Assembly: GCF_934190775.1 (NCBI RefSeq)
Contig: NZ_CAKPTG010000013.1
Coordinates: forward strand, 1-64,000
Source of the DNA: an uncultured Phascolarctobacterium sp.
GTDB lineage: Bacteria; Bacillota; Negativicutes; Acidaminococcales; Acidaminococcaceae
Direction of reading: 5' to 3'
DNA length: 64,000 bases
Shown here: in pieces, positions 42,912-51,206 of the stretch
Layout of the letters: every line of letters starts with the position of its first letter
Numbering within the stretch: position 1 is the first letter of the stretch
The notes under the pieces: generated by a model
The model's input: the letters and a program-made list of their open reading frames with translations, nothing else
What the model was told of the DNA's origin: nothing
Databases searched by the model: none
Position numbers and translations under genes: made by a program

Positions 42912-44129
42912 TTACATATTCACATACTGCTGAATATATTCAAAAAGCATGTCTGCGCCCCATTCGCCCATAAATGGCAAATGGTTAGCAATCGTCCTAT
43001 AACTGAAGCAGGGATGGCTGACACAGATTTTAAAGTTTGTCGCATCAGTTTTTGCTATGGTATCCTCATCAGCCAAAACAAGGCAATGATGAATATCCTT
43101 TAGCAACTGCAGATATTCCTTCTCTTCCTTAAAGTACTCTATGCCTTCCGCAGCAGTACCGGTTATTTTATGTGTGCATACACTGTGAGCTACATTAAAT
43201 CTCAGCTCCTTGAAGAATGCACCCAAGCCTTTGACTGTATCATAATCACCCTTTAAAAATACAGTACCGGGAGTTCTGCTCATCAGAGGAGAATTTAAAA
43301 GCATTTTCAGTCTGCGGTTCTTTTCCTCTAAACGCTGCAACACAGCTTCCTTAACAGGCTTATTGATAACTGCGGCAACGCTCTTTAAAAAGTCTGTTGT
43401 CTGACTGTAGCCATAAGGCGGTAGGTAAACGTACGGAGTACCGGTAACGCTTTGAAGATATTCGGCACAGGGAACCGCATCGGCTGTAAGAACAATATTC
43501 ATCTCGGCACTGCCAAGCCCGGCAAGCGCATCCGTAGTCGTATTCATTGCAAGACAATGCAGCAGCTCATAACTGAAGCCCTCTCGCAACAACCTTGCTA
43601 TTTCGCCGATATCGGATTCTGCTCTGTAATGCAGCGGTGAGGCACCTAAAATATTATACCGTCCTCTTTGCTTGGCTACGTCAGGCTGTACAAACAGTTC
43701 TGCCAACTGCAGATAGATTTTTCGCAAGCCTGCACTATAGTCAGTACTCAATCCGGAGGCATTTACAGGAATCAGCCTGCTTTGCACCTTAGCTTGCAGG
43801 TTATCGCATATTCCCGCAATATCCGTACCGATGATAGAGGTTACAGAAGAAGTCAGCACAAAAATAGCCTTAGGTGAATATAAAGCATCCAGCTCCAAAA
43901 TGCCTCTTTCCAGATGCTCGGTACTGCCCATAATAATATCACTGTCATCTACACCGGTGGTAAACAGTCTGTCAGGATAATCCTGCCCCAGCTTATTGAA
44001 AAAATTCATGCTGAAATGCGTAGTTCCTTCCGGTCCGTACTCCAGCACAACAGCATCCTCGATATTCAGCAGCGTGCTGATTATTGCCATCCTGTCAGAC
44101 GGCACCGGAAAATTTCTTATCAAAGCCAT
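42912..44129 (-). CDS. Nitrogenase component-1-like subunit without cluster cysteines
   Basis: A 405-aa protein of the nitrogenase component 1 (NifD/NifK/BchN/BchB-type) superfamily. The opening block EYGPEGTTHF aligns with the HGPxGC motif, but the cysteine is Thr36; the later GVDDSDII and VLTSSVTSIIGTD segments also lack the expected cysteines. It therefore resembles a partner subunit (BchB/NifK side) that would supply no cysteine ligand to a bridging cluster. ATG 44129 follows GGAGGAG and lies 2 bp after the stop of the upstream subunit, so the two are translationally coupled. No gene for a NifH-like reductase follows; the operon ends at the shared terminator. The substrate is unknown. Confidence 0.8.
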   Translation of the reverse strand: MALIRNFPVPSDRMAIISTLLNIEDAVVLEYGPEGTTHFSMNFFNKLGQDYPDRLFTTGVDDSDIIMGSTEHLERGILELDALYSPKAIFVLTSSVTSIIGTDIAGICDNLQAKVQSRLIPVNASGLSTDYSAGLRKIYLQLAELFVQPDVAKQRGRYNILGASPLHYRAESDIGEIARLLREGFSYELLHCLAMNTTTDALAGLGSAEMNIVLTADAVPCAEYLQSVTGTPYVYLPPYGYSQTTDFLKSVAAVINKPVKEAVLQRLEEKNRRLKMLLNSPLMSRTPGTVFLKGDYDTVKGLGAFFKELRFNVAHSVCTHKITGTAAEGIEYFKEEKEYLQLLKDIHHCLVLADEDTIAKTDATNFKICVSHPCFSYRTIANHLPFMGEWGADMLFEYIQQYVNM

Positions 44130-44131
44130 AA

Positions 44132-45418
44132 TCACTTCTCCTCCATCTGAGTCTGTGCGAAATCCAACAGGCGCTTCAGCAAGTTACGGCAGCCAGCAAA
44201 GCCCAGTACATCCTGGCCGGGCATACTGTCTATACCGAAAATCCCTTTTCTTGCCAGGCTGTCGGTAAAGCTTCTGCCGATATACAGCTGCGGTTTTAAT
44301 TCATCATAAACAAACTCCATCGCCGCCAGATTGGCACTCTTGCAGACATAAGGATTTGCATATTGCAGCAGTTCATTTTTTGCTTCCTTGTTTTTCAAGG
44401 TACTCATCTGCACCATCAGCGGCTGCAGTCCCAAAGCTGCCAGATAGGTGTTCAGCTCCCAGCAGTTATACGGACTGTTGCCATAGATATAGCCCACACC
44501 CTGCAGCTTATCCTGCACCTGCTGCTGTAAAGCAAGACATTCCTCCCAAGACTCGGTAACTGTTTGCGGCAGCTCCATTTCCAAAGCAGCAGCAAGCTCC
44601 TTATAGGCCTGCAACACCTTATGCGGATTACACATCGTTGGGAAGTAAACGTAAGGCACGGCAAGCTTTTCCTGCATCTGCTTTGCCAGCTCCAATCCCA
44701 GCTCATCAACAACAATATTCAGCTTCGCTCTGCCTGCAAGCGCCAAATCCTCCAGACTGCATTTGCCGGGAAGCTGCAGTCCTAACTGTACGCCGGCCTG
44801 CTCCAACAGCTGCAGCAAAGCGGAATTTTTTTGCAAAGGAACGCCATTGCCAAGAATATTGACAACATTTTCCGTCGGCATTTTCCGCATCAGCTTTACA
44901 GTGGCAGTCAATGTTCTTTCAATACCCGGCAGATGGTCCCTGCACTGAAAATGCTCTGTACGCACAAGCAGAACCGGAATATGGTACTTTTCCTCCAGCT
45001 CATCAACGAGCGCATCGTAATCATCACCGATGATTTCCAGAACGCAGGTTGTTACCAAAACTATGCATTTAGGCGCACCTGTCTCAAAGGTTTCGGCAAC
45101 AGCCTTTTTCGTTTTCTTAATCGTACCGAAGGTAACATCATAATCATCTATTACTACGGAAACACAGCTTTCCTTAAGACTGCCGAAGATTTTCATATTC
45201 GCCAGCAGCTTAGAATAATATGTGCATTCATCTGTACCGATGATAACCGTAACTGCCTCCGGCAGCTGTCTTACTGTCATCAGGACGCCCATCAGCGGGC
45301 AATGAGTTCCCGGGAAGGATGTTGCCATCAGCGGTTTAATATCCCTTTGCTCATTTACTTCACTCAAACGCCTGATATTACGCAAAATATCAGCGCTATA
45401 GTTTTTCTTTTGCAGCAT
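44132..45418 (-). CDS. Nitrogenase component-1-like subunit with three conserved cysteines
   Basis: A 428-aa protein of the nitrogenase component 1 superfamily. Three cysteines occupy the positions of cluster ligands: Cys40 in FPGTHCPLMG, Cys65 in GTDECTYY and Cys125 in TTCVLEIIGDD. In DPOR-type enzymes three cysteines of one subunit plus one ligand from the partner hold a [4Fe-4S] cluster; this arrangement would fit. ATG 45418 follows GAGGAGAAG; the longer frame to 45469 runs into the intergenic region. The low similarity and the lack of Nif/Bch/Cfb context mean it is not nitrogen fixation or chlorophyll synthesis. It is encoded between the binding lipoprotein and the second subunit. Confidence 0.82.
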   Translation of the reverse strand: MLQKKNYSADILRNIRRLSEVNEQRDIKPLMATSFPGTHCPLMGVLMTVRQLPEAVTVIIGTDECTYYSKLLANMKIFGSLKESCVSVVIDDYDVTFGTIKKTKKAVAETFETGAPKCIVLVTTCVLEIIGDDYDALVDELEEKYHIPVLLVRTEHFQCRDHLPGIERTLTATVKLMRKMPTENVVNILGNGVPLQKNSALLQLLEQAGVQLGLQLPGKCSLEDLALAGRAKLNIVVDELGLELAKQMQEKLAVPYVYFPTMCNPHKVLQAYKELAAALEMELPQTVTESWEECLALQQQVQDKLQGVGYIYGNSPYNCWELNTYLAALGLQPLMVQMSTLKNKEAKNELLQYANPYVCKSANLAAMEFVYDELKPQLYIGRSFTDSLARKGIFGIDSMPGQDVLGFAGCRNLLKRLLDFAQTQMEEK

Positions 45419-45505
45419 ATTTCTTCTCCTCAAAAAACAAGGGGCGGCAGATAAAACCGCCACCCCCATAAAATGTTATTTAATATCACACAAAGACCTT
45501 TGTGT

Positions 45506-46471
45506 CTATTTGCCGTAAACTGCCTCATGCAGAAGCTCTACACTGTCAGCAGCATGATGCGACAGGCAGTTTACATAGCCTTGCGGAATTATAATGGCCT
45601 GCTTTTTCTTTACAGCAGTTACTGTAGCCAGAGCAGGATCGGAATACAATTCTTCTAGCTGTGCATTACCCGATTTATAAGCACCGCCCTGAGACCAGGT
45701 GCCGATAATTATGTAGTCAGGATTGGCCTGTACTACTTCTTCCTTACTCAAAATACGGCTCGTTCCGGGTTTGTCCGCAATTGTATGACGTGCTGCCTCA
45801 TAGCAGTCCTCTACGCCGGCAGCAGTCATGATATCGTTAAAGATAATCCCCTTGCCGCCGATAGCGCCAAAGCGCAGAAAGAGCAATCCTTTTTTTCTGT
45901 CCTCAGGCTGCATTTTTTTAACCTTAGCTTCAACCGCACTGATTTTTTTCTGCATCTCGGCAATCAGCTTTTCAGCCTGCTCCGGATTGCCTACAGCACC
46001 GCCGATAGCCTTAATCGTCTTGGGAATATTGCTCAGTCTGGTAGCGGCAGGATAAACAAAAACCTTGATTCCTACATCCTCCAAGCTGGAAATCTGCTCC
46101 GGCTTACTGCTGTCCGGCAGCAGCACCAGATCAGGCTTCAGTGCAAGAATAGCCTCCGGATTGCTTTCCGCAATTTGGGTAACATCCTTAGCCTCCTTTG
46201 CACCCATGGCCAAATCCTCATCATGCACCCATTTGGACAGGCCTGCTATACGCTTATGGTCAACAAGGCCTAAAAGCACCTCGTCACCATAAACATACAG
46301 GCTGATTATTTTTTGAGGCTTAGACTCAAAGGACAGTTTCTTGCCGCGTACATCCTGCACAACATAGCTTTGCTTTTTAGCAGCATCATTCTGCTTGTCA
46401 ACAGTACCGGCACAGCCGGAGCAATAGACAACAGCCAGCACGGTAAGAACAAGGAAAAATAATCTACGCAT
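45506..46471 (-). CDS. Periplasmic substrate-binding lipoprotein (FecB/BtuF fold)
   Basis: A 321-aa class III periplasmic binding protein used with iron-siderophore, heme or cobalamin ABC importers. It begins with a lipoprotein-like signal (LAVVYCSGC with Cys near residue 20) followed by the usual pattern: PQKIISLYVYGDEVLLGL, IAGLSKW, ALKPDLVLLPDSS, and NPDYIIIGTW in the second lobe. The permease and ATPase are not next to it. It lies between the TonB receptor (18 bp) and the nitrogenase-like genes, which suggests delivery of a metal complex to the cell, but the ligand is not readable from sequence. Confidence 0.88.
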   Translation of the reverse strand: MRRLFFLVLTVLAVVYCSGCAGTVDKQNDAAKKQSYVVQDVRGKKLSFESKPQKIISLYVYGDEVLLGLVDHKRIAGLSKWVHDEDLAMGAKEAKDVTQIAESNPEAILALKPDLVLLPDSSKPEQISSLEDVGIKVFVYPAATRLSNIPKTIKAIGGAVGNPEQAEKLIAEMQKKISAVEAKVKKMQPEDRKKGLLFLRFGAIGGKGIIFNDIMTAAGVEDCYEAARHTIADKPGTSRILSKEEVVQANPDYIIIGTWSQGGAYKSGNAQLEELYSDPALATVTAVKKKQAIIIPQGYVNCLSHHAADSVELLHEAVYGK

Positions 46472-46489
46472 AATCAGCCAAGCCTTTCA

Positions 46490-48289
46490 TCAGAAGCTGT
46501 GCTCATAAGACAGCATCCAGTTGCGTTCCTCCAGCATAGAACCGGTACCTGTAGTAGATCCCGTTCTAATATCATCACGGTCAAGCAGATTATAAACAGT
46601 AAATTTCAAAGCATCATTTTTGGTAATCTGTTGCTTTATGTTCAGAGTAAGGTCTAACATAGGTTTAACATTATGGCTTCTTTCTGCCATATAGTTAGCA
46701 TAAATATCGGCATTTGTCTTACCAACGCTGTAACCAATTCCTGCATGTAAACCTAATTTAAAGTCAACTCTTTCCCATTCCTTGTCATGCTTTTTCTGTT
46801 GGGGGTTTGCATAGGAAGCACCTAAATTATAGCTAAATTTGTCGGACGCAGCCTTTTCGTAGCTTATTTCTACACCAGTATTTTTATATTTATCTGCATT
46901 TAAATGAATCGATGTATCTGCATCTATACTTTGACCATAAATGCGATCATTGAGAGTCATATGGAATGCGTTGATTTTAAGCAACTCGTTATCTGACAAC
47001 TTTTTCTTCCAGCCAATTTCATAGTTCCAACCATGCTCTGCTTTTAAATTAGGATTCTTAATGTAATCGCCAGTACCCCATTGTTCATTAACCTCTGGAG
47101 CGCGCATAGAACGATTAATATTTAAATAGATATTATCATCCTTACCGATGGAATGCATAATTTGCAGCTGCGGACATAACTTGCTGCCGGATTCCTCAAC
47201 ATAAGCCTCACGAGCACCTAAAAGAATTTTGGTTTTGTCAGAAACAGGAGTCTCAGTCATAAAGAATACAGCGCCGCTATCACGTTTCACAGTATCTCTG
47301 GTATCTTCATTATCAGTAGTTTCATTTTCATAATTAAAACCGACAGTCAGCATGGTGTTGCCCAATTTGAATTTATCCTGCAAATCGGCACCACAGTTAT
47401 GACCTTTTTGGTGTGTAGAGAAGGTATTGGTTTTCCAATCTCTGTTCCTGAAGAACACGGTAGCCTGTAAATCATCATTTACATATCTGAGCGAGCCGAA
47501 ATTATATTTAATGTCACTGTGGAAGCCGGGCTTGTAAACACCATTAACGGATTTGGAGCAGTCGGAAACCTTTTTGCTGTACATATATTGCAAGGACAGG
47601 TTATCGCTGATAGCATATTGCAGATTCAAGCTGTCCTTTTCCAGCTTATCACCGGTCCAGTAATTGTTTGCACCCCCGCTTTTATAGACAAAGCCTCTAT
47701 CCTTAGATTGTTGTCTGCTATAGCTCATTTGCAATTTGTCATTTGCAACATTAACAGCGCCCTTAAATTTATTTTTGTCACCAAAGCCTACTAAAACTTT
47801 ATTTACAGATGCATTTTTCTTAGTAATGATATTAATTACACCAGCACTGGCACCACTACCATAAAGAACTGTAGAACCGCCCTTTACTACTTCAATACGC
47901 TCAATAATATCAGTAGAAATGGATTCCAGGTCATAGTTACCATCTTGACTCAAATGAATTCCGTTTACCAAAATTGCAACGTTATGTCTAGACAAACCTC
48001 TAAAACCAATATAGGTGTTACCAAAAGGTGAAGCCATCAGGGTAAAACCAGGGATATTTCTGACAACCTCCATAACGTTGTTGGCACCCAGCTTTTCAAT
48101 CTTCTCCTGATCATAAATTTCGGTTGCAGCAGGAATATCAATATCTCTTTGCTCATAACGGGCAGCAGTAACCATCATGGGATCCAGTACATACTCATTT
48201 AAAGCTTCATGTGCCATTACCGGCGCAGCAAACAGCATACAACCCAAAGCTACAGCACTGTTTACCATTTTCTTACTCATTGAACTCAT
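46490..48289 (-). CDS. TonB-dependent outer-membrane receptor
   Basis: A 599-aa receptor for energised uptake of scarce, bulky ligands (siderophores, heme, cobalamin or metal chelates). After a signal peptide (ending near APVMA) comes a TonB-box-like DPMMVTAAR, the plug (IEKLGANNVMEVVRNIPG, LVNGIHLSQDG, VVKGGSTVLYGSGASAGVIN) and a 22-strand type barrel ending in an aromatic residue (SYEHSF). GTG 48292 and ATG 48289 are both possible starts; ATG has AAGGAG about ten bases upstream. It is the first gene of the putative receptor/binding-protein/nitrogenase-like operon, divergent from a MerR regulator. Confidence 0.92.
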   Translation of the reverse strand: MSSMSKKMVNSAVALGCMLFAAPVMAHEALNEYVLDPMMVTAARYEQRDIDIPAATEIYDQEKIEKLGANNVMEVVRNIPGFTLMASPFGNTYIGFRGLSRHNVAILVNGIHLSQDGNYDLESISTDIIERIEVVKGGSTVLYGSGASAGVINIITKKNASVNKVLVGFGDKNKFKGAVNVANDKLQMSYSRQQSKDRGFVYKSGGANNYWTGDKLEKDSLNLQYAISDNLSLQYMYSKKVSDCSKSVNGVYKPGFHSDIKYNFGSLRYVNDDLQATVFFRNRDWKTNTFSTHQKGHNCGADLQDKFKLGNTMLTVGFNYENETTDNEDTRDTVKRDSGAVFFMTETPVSDKTKILLGAREAYVEESGSKLCPQLQIMHSIGKDDNIYLNINRSMRAPEVNEQWGTGDYIKNPNLKAEHGWNYEIGWKKKLSDNELLKINAFHMTLNDRIYGQSIDADTSIHLNADKYKNTGVEISYEKAASDKFSYNLGASYANPQQKKHDKEWERVDFKLGLHAGIGYSVGKTNADIYANYMAERSHNVKPMLDLTLNIKQQITKNDALKFTVYNLLDRDDIRTGSTTGTGSMLEERNWMLSYEHSF

Positions 48290-48346
48290 CACTCATACAC
48301 TCCTTGAAAATTTTAATAATATAGCGTAAAATAATAATATTGGCTT

Positions 48347-48384
48347 TTGACAACTTATATCACGTTATCAGCATTATCTTACAA
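48347..48384. promoter_or_regulatory. Overlapping divergent promoters with 19-bp spacers (putative MerR operator)
   Basis: Plus strand: TTGACA (48347-48352), 19 bp, CATTAT (48372-48377), facing the MerR gene. Minus strand: TTGTAA (48379-48384), 19 bp, TATAAG (48354-48359), facing the TonB receptor. MerR-family activators work on promoters with such over-long 19-20 bp spacers. The shared sequence contains three GATA(A/T) direct repeats in 20 bp. The two polymerases could not bind at once, so the genes would be reciprocally regulated. Confidence 0.55.
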
Positions 48385-48416
48385 CATACAACGCTTATAC
48401 AGTCAAGAGGTTTTTT

Positions 48417-49253
48417 ATGAAGGATTCACGTTATTTCACTCCCGCTGAACTGGCAAAGTTATTCGGCATATCCAAGCAGCTGCTGTTATATTATGATAAA
48501 AACGATATTTTTTCACCGGAATTCGTGGATGAAAACGGCTACAGATTTTACGTTTTATCGCAGTATTTCACTCTGCAGATTATCATTTCTCTCAGGAAAC
48601 TTGATGTTTCCTTAAAAGAAATTAAAGCTTACTTAAAGAGCAAAGATATAAACCTGCTAAAAAATATATATCGCAACAAGCAGCAGGAATACAAAAAGCA
48701 AATTGAGGAGCTGCTATATTTAGAAAAAACAATGCAACAGAAAATCTCCTTTTTAAATAATATCGCAAACCTGCCTCTGAACCAAATTCTGTTGGAAATC
48801 CAAGAGGAGGAGTGTCTTTATTTCAGTGAAGCCATCAGCATCAAAAAACCAATAAAGCAACGGATGAATATTTTGGCTAACCATATGCTGCCAGTGTTTT
48901 CGCACGAATCCTTTCAGGAATATCTGATGGGCTTTCATTATGACAGCAAGGAATACTTCTACGAAGACCGTATAACGCAATACAATGTATTTATTTCCGC
49001 AAACAGCAAATTAAATTATAAAAATCCAATAAAATTCATCAAAGAAAAAGGGCTTTATCTCTGTGTTTACTGTAATGCCCAATACGGTGTAGTCGACACA
49101 CAAATCAAAGAACGTATTGTAAAATTCATCAAACAAAATAATTTACGCTTTCATGGCGGCATCTATCTTTTCCCGCTACGCAACTTCTGGTCTACTTCTA
49201 AGCCAAAGGAAGAGCTGGTTAAGCTATGTTTAAGAGTAGAATATACTGATTAA
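48417..49253 (+). CDS. MerR-family transcription regulator
   Basis: A 278-aa protein with an N-terminal MerR winged helix (FTPAELAKLFGISKQLLLYYDK, wing ENGYRFYVLSQ), a coiled-coil dimer helix (about 75-120) and a large C-terminal effector domain (about 120-278) like BltR/GyrI-type ligand-binding modules. No clear cysteine metal site like that of MerR or CueR is visible, so the inducer may be a small molecule rather than a bare metal ion. The gene is divergent from the TonB receptor operon and its overlapping promoter suggests that it controls both itself and the operon. Confidence 0.88.
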   Translation: MKDSRYFTPAELAKLFGISKQLLLYYDKNDIFSPEFVDENGYRFYVLSQYFTLQIIISLRKLDVSLKEIKAYLKSKDINLLKNIYRNKQQEYKKQIEELLYLEKTMQQKISFLNNIANLPLNQILLEIQEEECLYFSEAISIKKPIKQRMNILANHMLPVFSHESFQEYLMGFHYDSKEYFYEDRITQYNVFISANSKLNYKNPIKFIKEKGLYLCVYCNAQYGVVDTQIKERIVKFIKQNNLRFHGGIYLFPLRNFWSTSKPKEELVKLCLRVEYTD

Positions 49254-49284
49254 GGTGTATAACTATTATACACCTTATTTTTTA
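49251..49284 (+). terminator. Terminator after the MerR gene
   Basis: TAAGGTGTATAA and TTATACACCTTA form a stem that begins with the stop codon itself and is followed by TTTTTT. Confidence 0.8.
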
Positions 49285-49473
49285 TTCTTAATTGGAGTTT
49301 TTACAGTAAAACCCGACAAAAGTTGCTGATATCCCGATTGCTTTTAGCTATATAATACCCAAAGCTGACGCATTTGCGCCGGCTTCTTTTTCTTCTGCGA
49401 AGTATATACATCCGTAAGGTTATTTTTATGCTATAATATTAGTTACAAAAATTCGAAGAAAAGAGTTATATTT

Positions 49474-51033
49474 ATGGACGATAAAGAACAAAAATTCAAA
49501 ACCTACCGTTCGCTCAGCAACATGCACAACTTCCGCCTGCGCCTGTTTGCGGAGGGCATTCTCACCGGTATCTTGGCCGGCATAGTCATCAGCTTCTTCC
49601 GCTTCGCCCTTTCGGAAATGGAATATCTGCGCGGAGCGCTCTACAATCGTTTGTGGGTGAGCGACTGGAGCATCAACGCCTGCTGGTTCGCCGTGCTCAT
49701 AGCCATCGCCTTCATCCTGCACAAGCTCAACTGCATCGAGCCTATGGCGGCAGGCAGCGGCATTCCGCAGGTCAAAGGAGCAATTTTAGGCCTGATGAAA
49801 ATGCGCTGGCTGCACATTCTCTGGGTTAAGCTCACCGCCGGCATCATCGGCATCGGTGCCGGTCTTTCCCTGGGACGCGAAGGCCCTTCCATCCAGTTGG
49901 GCGCAGTAACAGCGCAAGGCATCAGCCGCCTTATGGGCCGCACGCGCATGGAAGAACGTTATCTGCTGACCAGCGGCGCCAGCGCCGGTCTGGCAGCAGC
50001 TTTCAACGCTCCACTAGCCGGTGTAATCTTTGCTTTGGAGGAGCTGCACCGCAACTTTTCCATTATGGTTCTGCTCCCCTCCATGGCGGCAGCCTTCACT
50101 GCGACAATTATTTCCCGCGCTATTTTCGGTCGTGCGACAATTTTTGATATCCCCGACTTACAGCTGCTTCCCATCAGCTATTACGGCATCGTCATTTTAG
50201 TTGCTCTCGCCAGCGGTCTGGCAGGCGTCATTTTTAACTGGGGACTGCTGAACATCGGCCGCTTTTACAGCCTTCCCTGCTTCAAGCGCCCTGTACAGAA
50301 AATCGCCTTTGCTCTCATCTGCGCCGGTATTTTGGGTTACTTCCTGCCGGAGGTTTTGGGCGGCGGCAACGGTCTGATTAATCATCTGGCAAAAGCGCCG
50401 GTATCGTTACAGCTTCTGCTGCTTTTTCTTGCAGGCAAGCTTATTTTTACGCTCATCAGCTACGGCTGCGGCGTTCCCGGCGGCTTCTTTCTGCCGATGC
50501 TCGTTATCGGTGCTCTCTGCGGCAGCATCTGCGCTCAGATACTGATTATGTTAGGCTGGATTGAGCCTGCATATGCCACAAATATTATGGTTGTTGCTAT
50601 GGCGGCGCTTTTTGCTTCCTCCGTACGCGCGCCCATTACAGGCACTGTGCTGATTATGGAAATGACCGCCAGCTACCAACAGCTGCTTTCGCTGGCAATT
50701 GCCGCTATGGTGGCCTTCGTAATTGCGGAGCTGTGCCACAGCAAGCCCATCTACGAGGAGCTGATGCAGCGCATGCTGCGCAAAAAAGCACCGGAGCCGG
50801 CTGTATTGGAACAGCGCAATGTTATCGAGCTGGTAGTTTGCAGCGGCAGCAGTGTCAGCGGCAAGCTCATCAAGGATATCCCCTGGCCGCCCAACACGCT
50901 GCTGGTAGATGTCAAACGCGGCGAATCACAGCTCATCCCGGCAGGTGACACTCGCCTGCTCAGCGGCGATTTCATCTATATCCTTACTGCTACCGAGCAT
51001 GTAGAAGAGCTCACCAAAATGGTAGAAGAATAA
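49474..51033 (+). CDS. ClC-family chloride channel/antiporter with TrkA-C domain
   Basis: A 519-aa membrane protein. ClC selectivity motifs are present: GSGIPQVKG (near 92), GREGPSIQLG (near 133, with the gating glutamate) and the GVPGGFFLPMLVIGA segment. The last roughly 75 residues form a TrkA-C/RCK-like cytosolic domain (LIKDIPWPPNTLLVDVKRGE, then LLSGDFIYIL). It exchanges chloride or fluoride-like anions against protons, or conducts them. It is followed by a MITE-like repeat with terminator. Confidence 0.9.
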   Translation: MDDKEQKFKTYRSLSNMHNFRLRLFAEGILTGILAGIVISFFRFALSEMEYLRGALYNRLWVSDWSINACWFAVLIAIAFILHKLNCIEPMAAGSGIPQVKGAILGLMKMRWLHILWVKLTAGIIGIGAGLSLGREGPSIQLGAVTAQGISRLMGRTRMEERYLLTSGASAGLAAAFNAPLAGVIFALEELHRNFSIMVLLPSMAAAFTATIISRAIFGRATIFDIPDLQLLPISYYGIVILVALASGLAGVIFNWGLLNIGRFYSLPCFKRPVQKIAFALICAGILGYFLPEVLGGGNGLINHLAKAPVSLQLLLLFLAGKLIFTLISYGCGVPGGFFLPMLVIGALCGSICAQILIMLGWIEPAYATNIMVVAMAALFASSVRAPITGTVLIMEMTASYQQLLSLAIAAMVAFVIAELCHSKPIYEELMQRMLRKKAPEPAVLEQRNVIELVVCSGSSVSGKLIKDIPWPPNTLLVDVKRGESQLIPAGDTRLLSGDFIYILTATEHVEELTKMVEE

Positions 51034-51054
51034 TTATATAGCGGATCAAAAAAC

Positions 51055-51193
51055 GAGACTAGGACAAAACCAATTTCGACAAATCAAAGAATCACTAGAG
51101 TTTAATTTTTCACACTAAAAAACCAGCGGATATTTACTTGACGGTAAACTTCCACTGGTTTTTCTGTTCAAGGCTGGGCTTTGTCCCAGCCTC
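51055..51193. mobile_element. MITE-like repeat with imperfect terminal inverted repeats
   Basis: A 139-bp element with ends GAGACTAGGACAAAACC and GGCTTTGTCCCAGCCTC (14 of 17 pairing). Inside are a terminator-type stem ACCAGCGGA/TTCCACTGGT followed by TTTTT and a second hairpin GGCTGGG/CCCAGCC with a T run. GAGGCTGGGACAAA-type ends occur in dispersed small repeats of many Firmicutes. It codes for nothing and probably doubles as the terminator for the ClC gene. Confidence 0.6.
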
Positions 51194-51206
51194 TATTTTT
51201 TGCCTA

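Noticed and set aside
42912..45418. True nitrogen-fixation genes (nifDK)
   Set aside because: Both proteins are shorter than NifD/NifK, one lacks all cluster cysteines, and no nifH, nifB or nifEN is present.
48417..49253. Metal-sensing MerR (CueR/ZntR type)
   Set aside because: No C-terminal cysteine metal-binding loop; instead there is a large effector domain.
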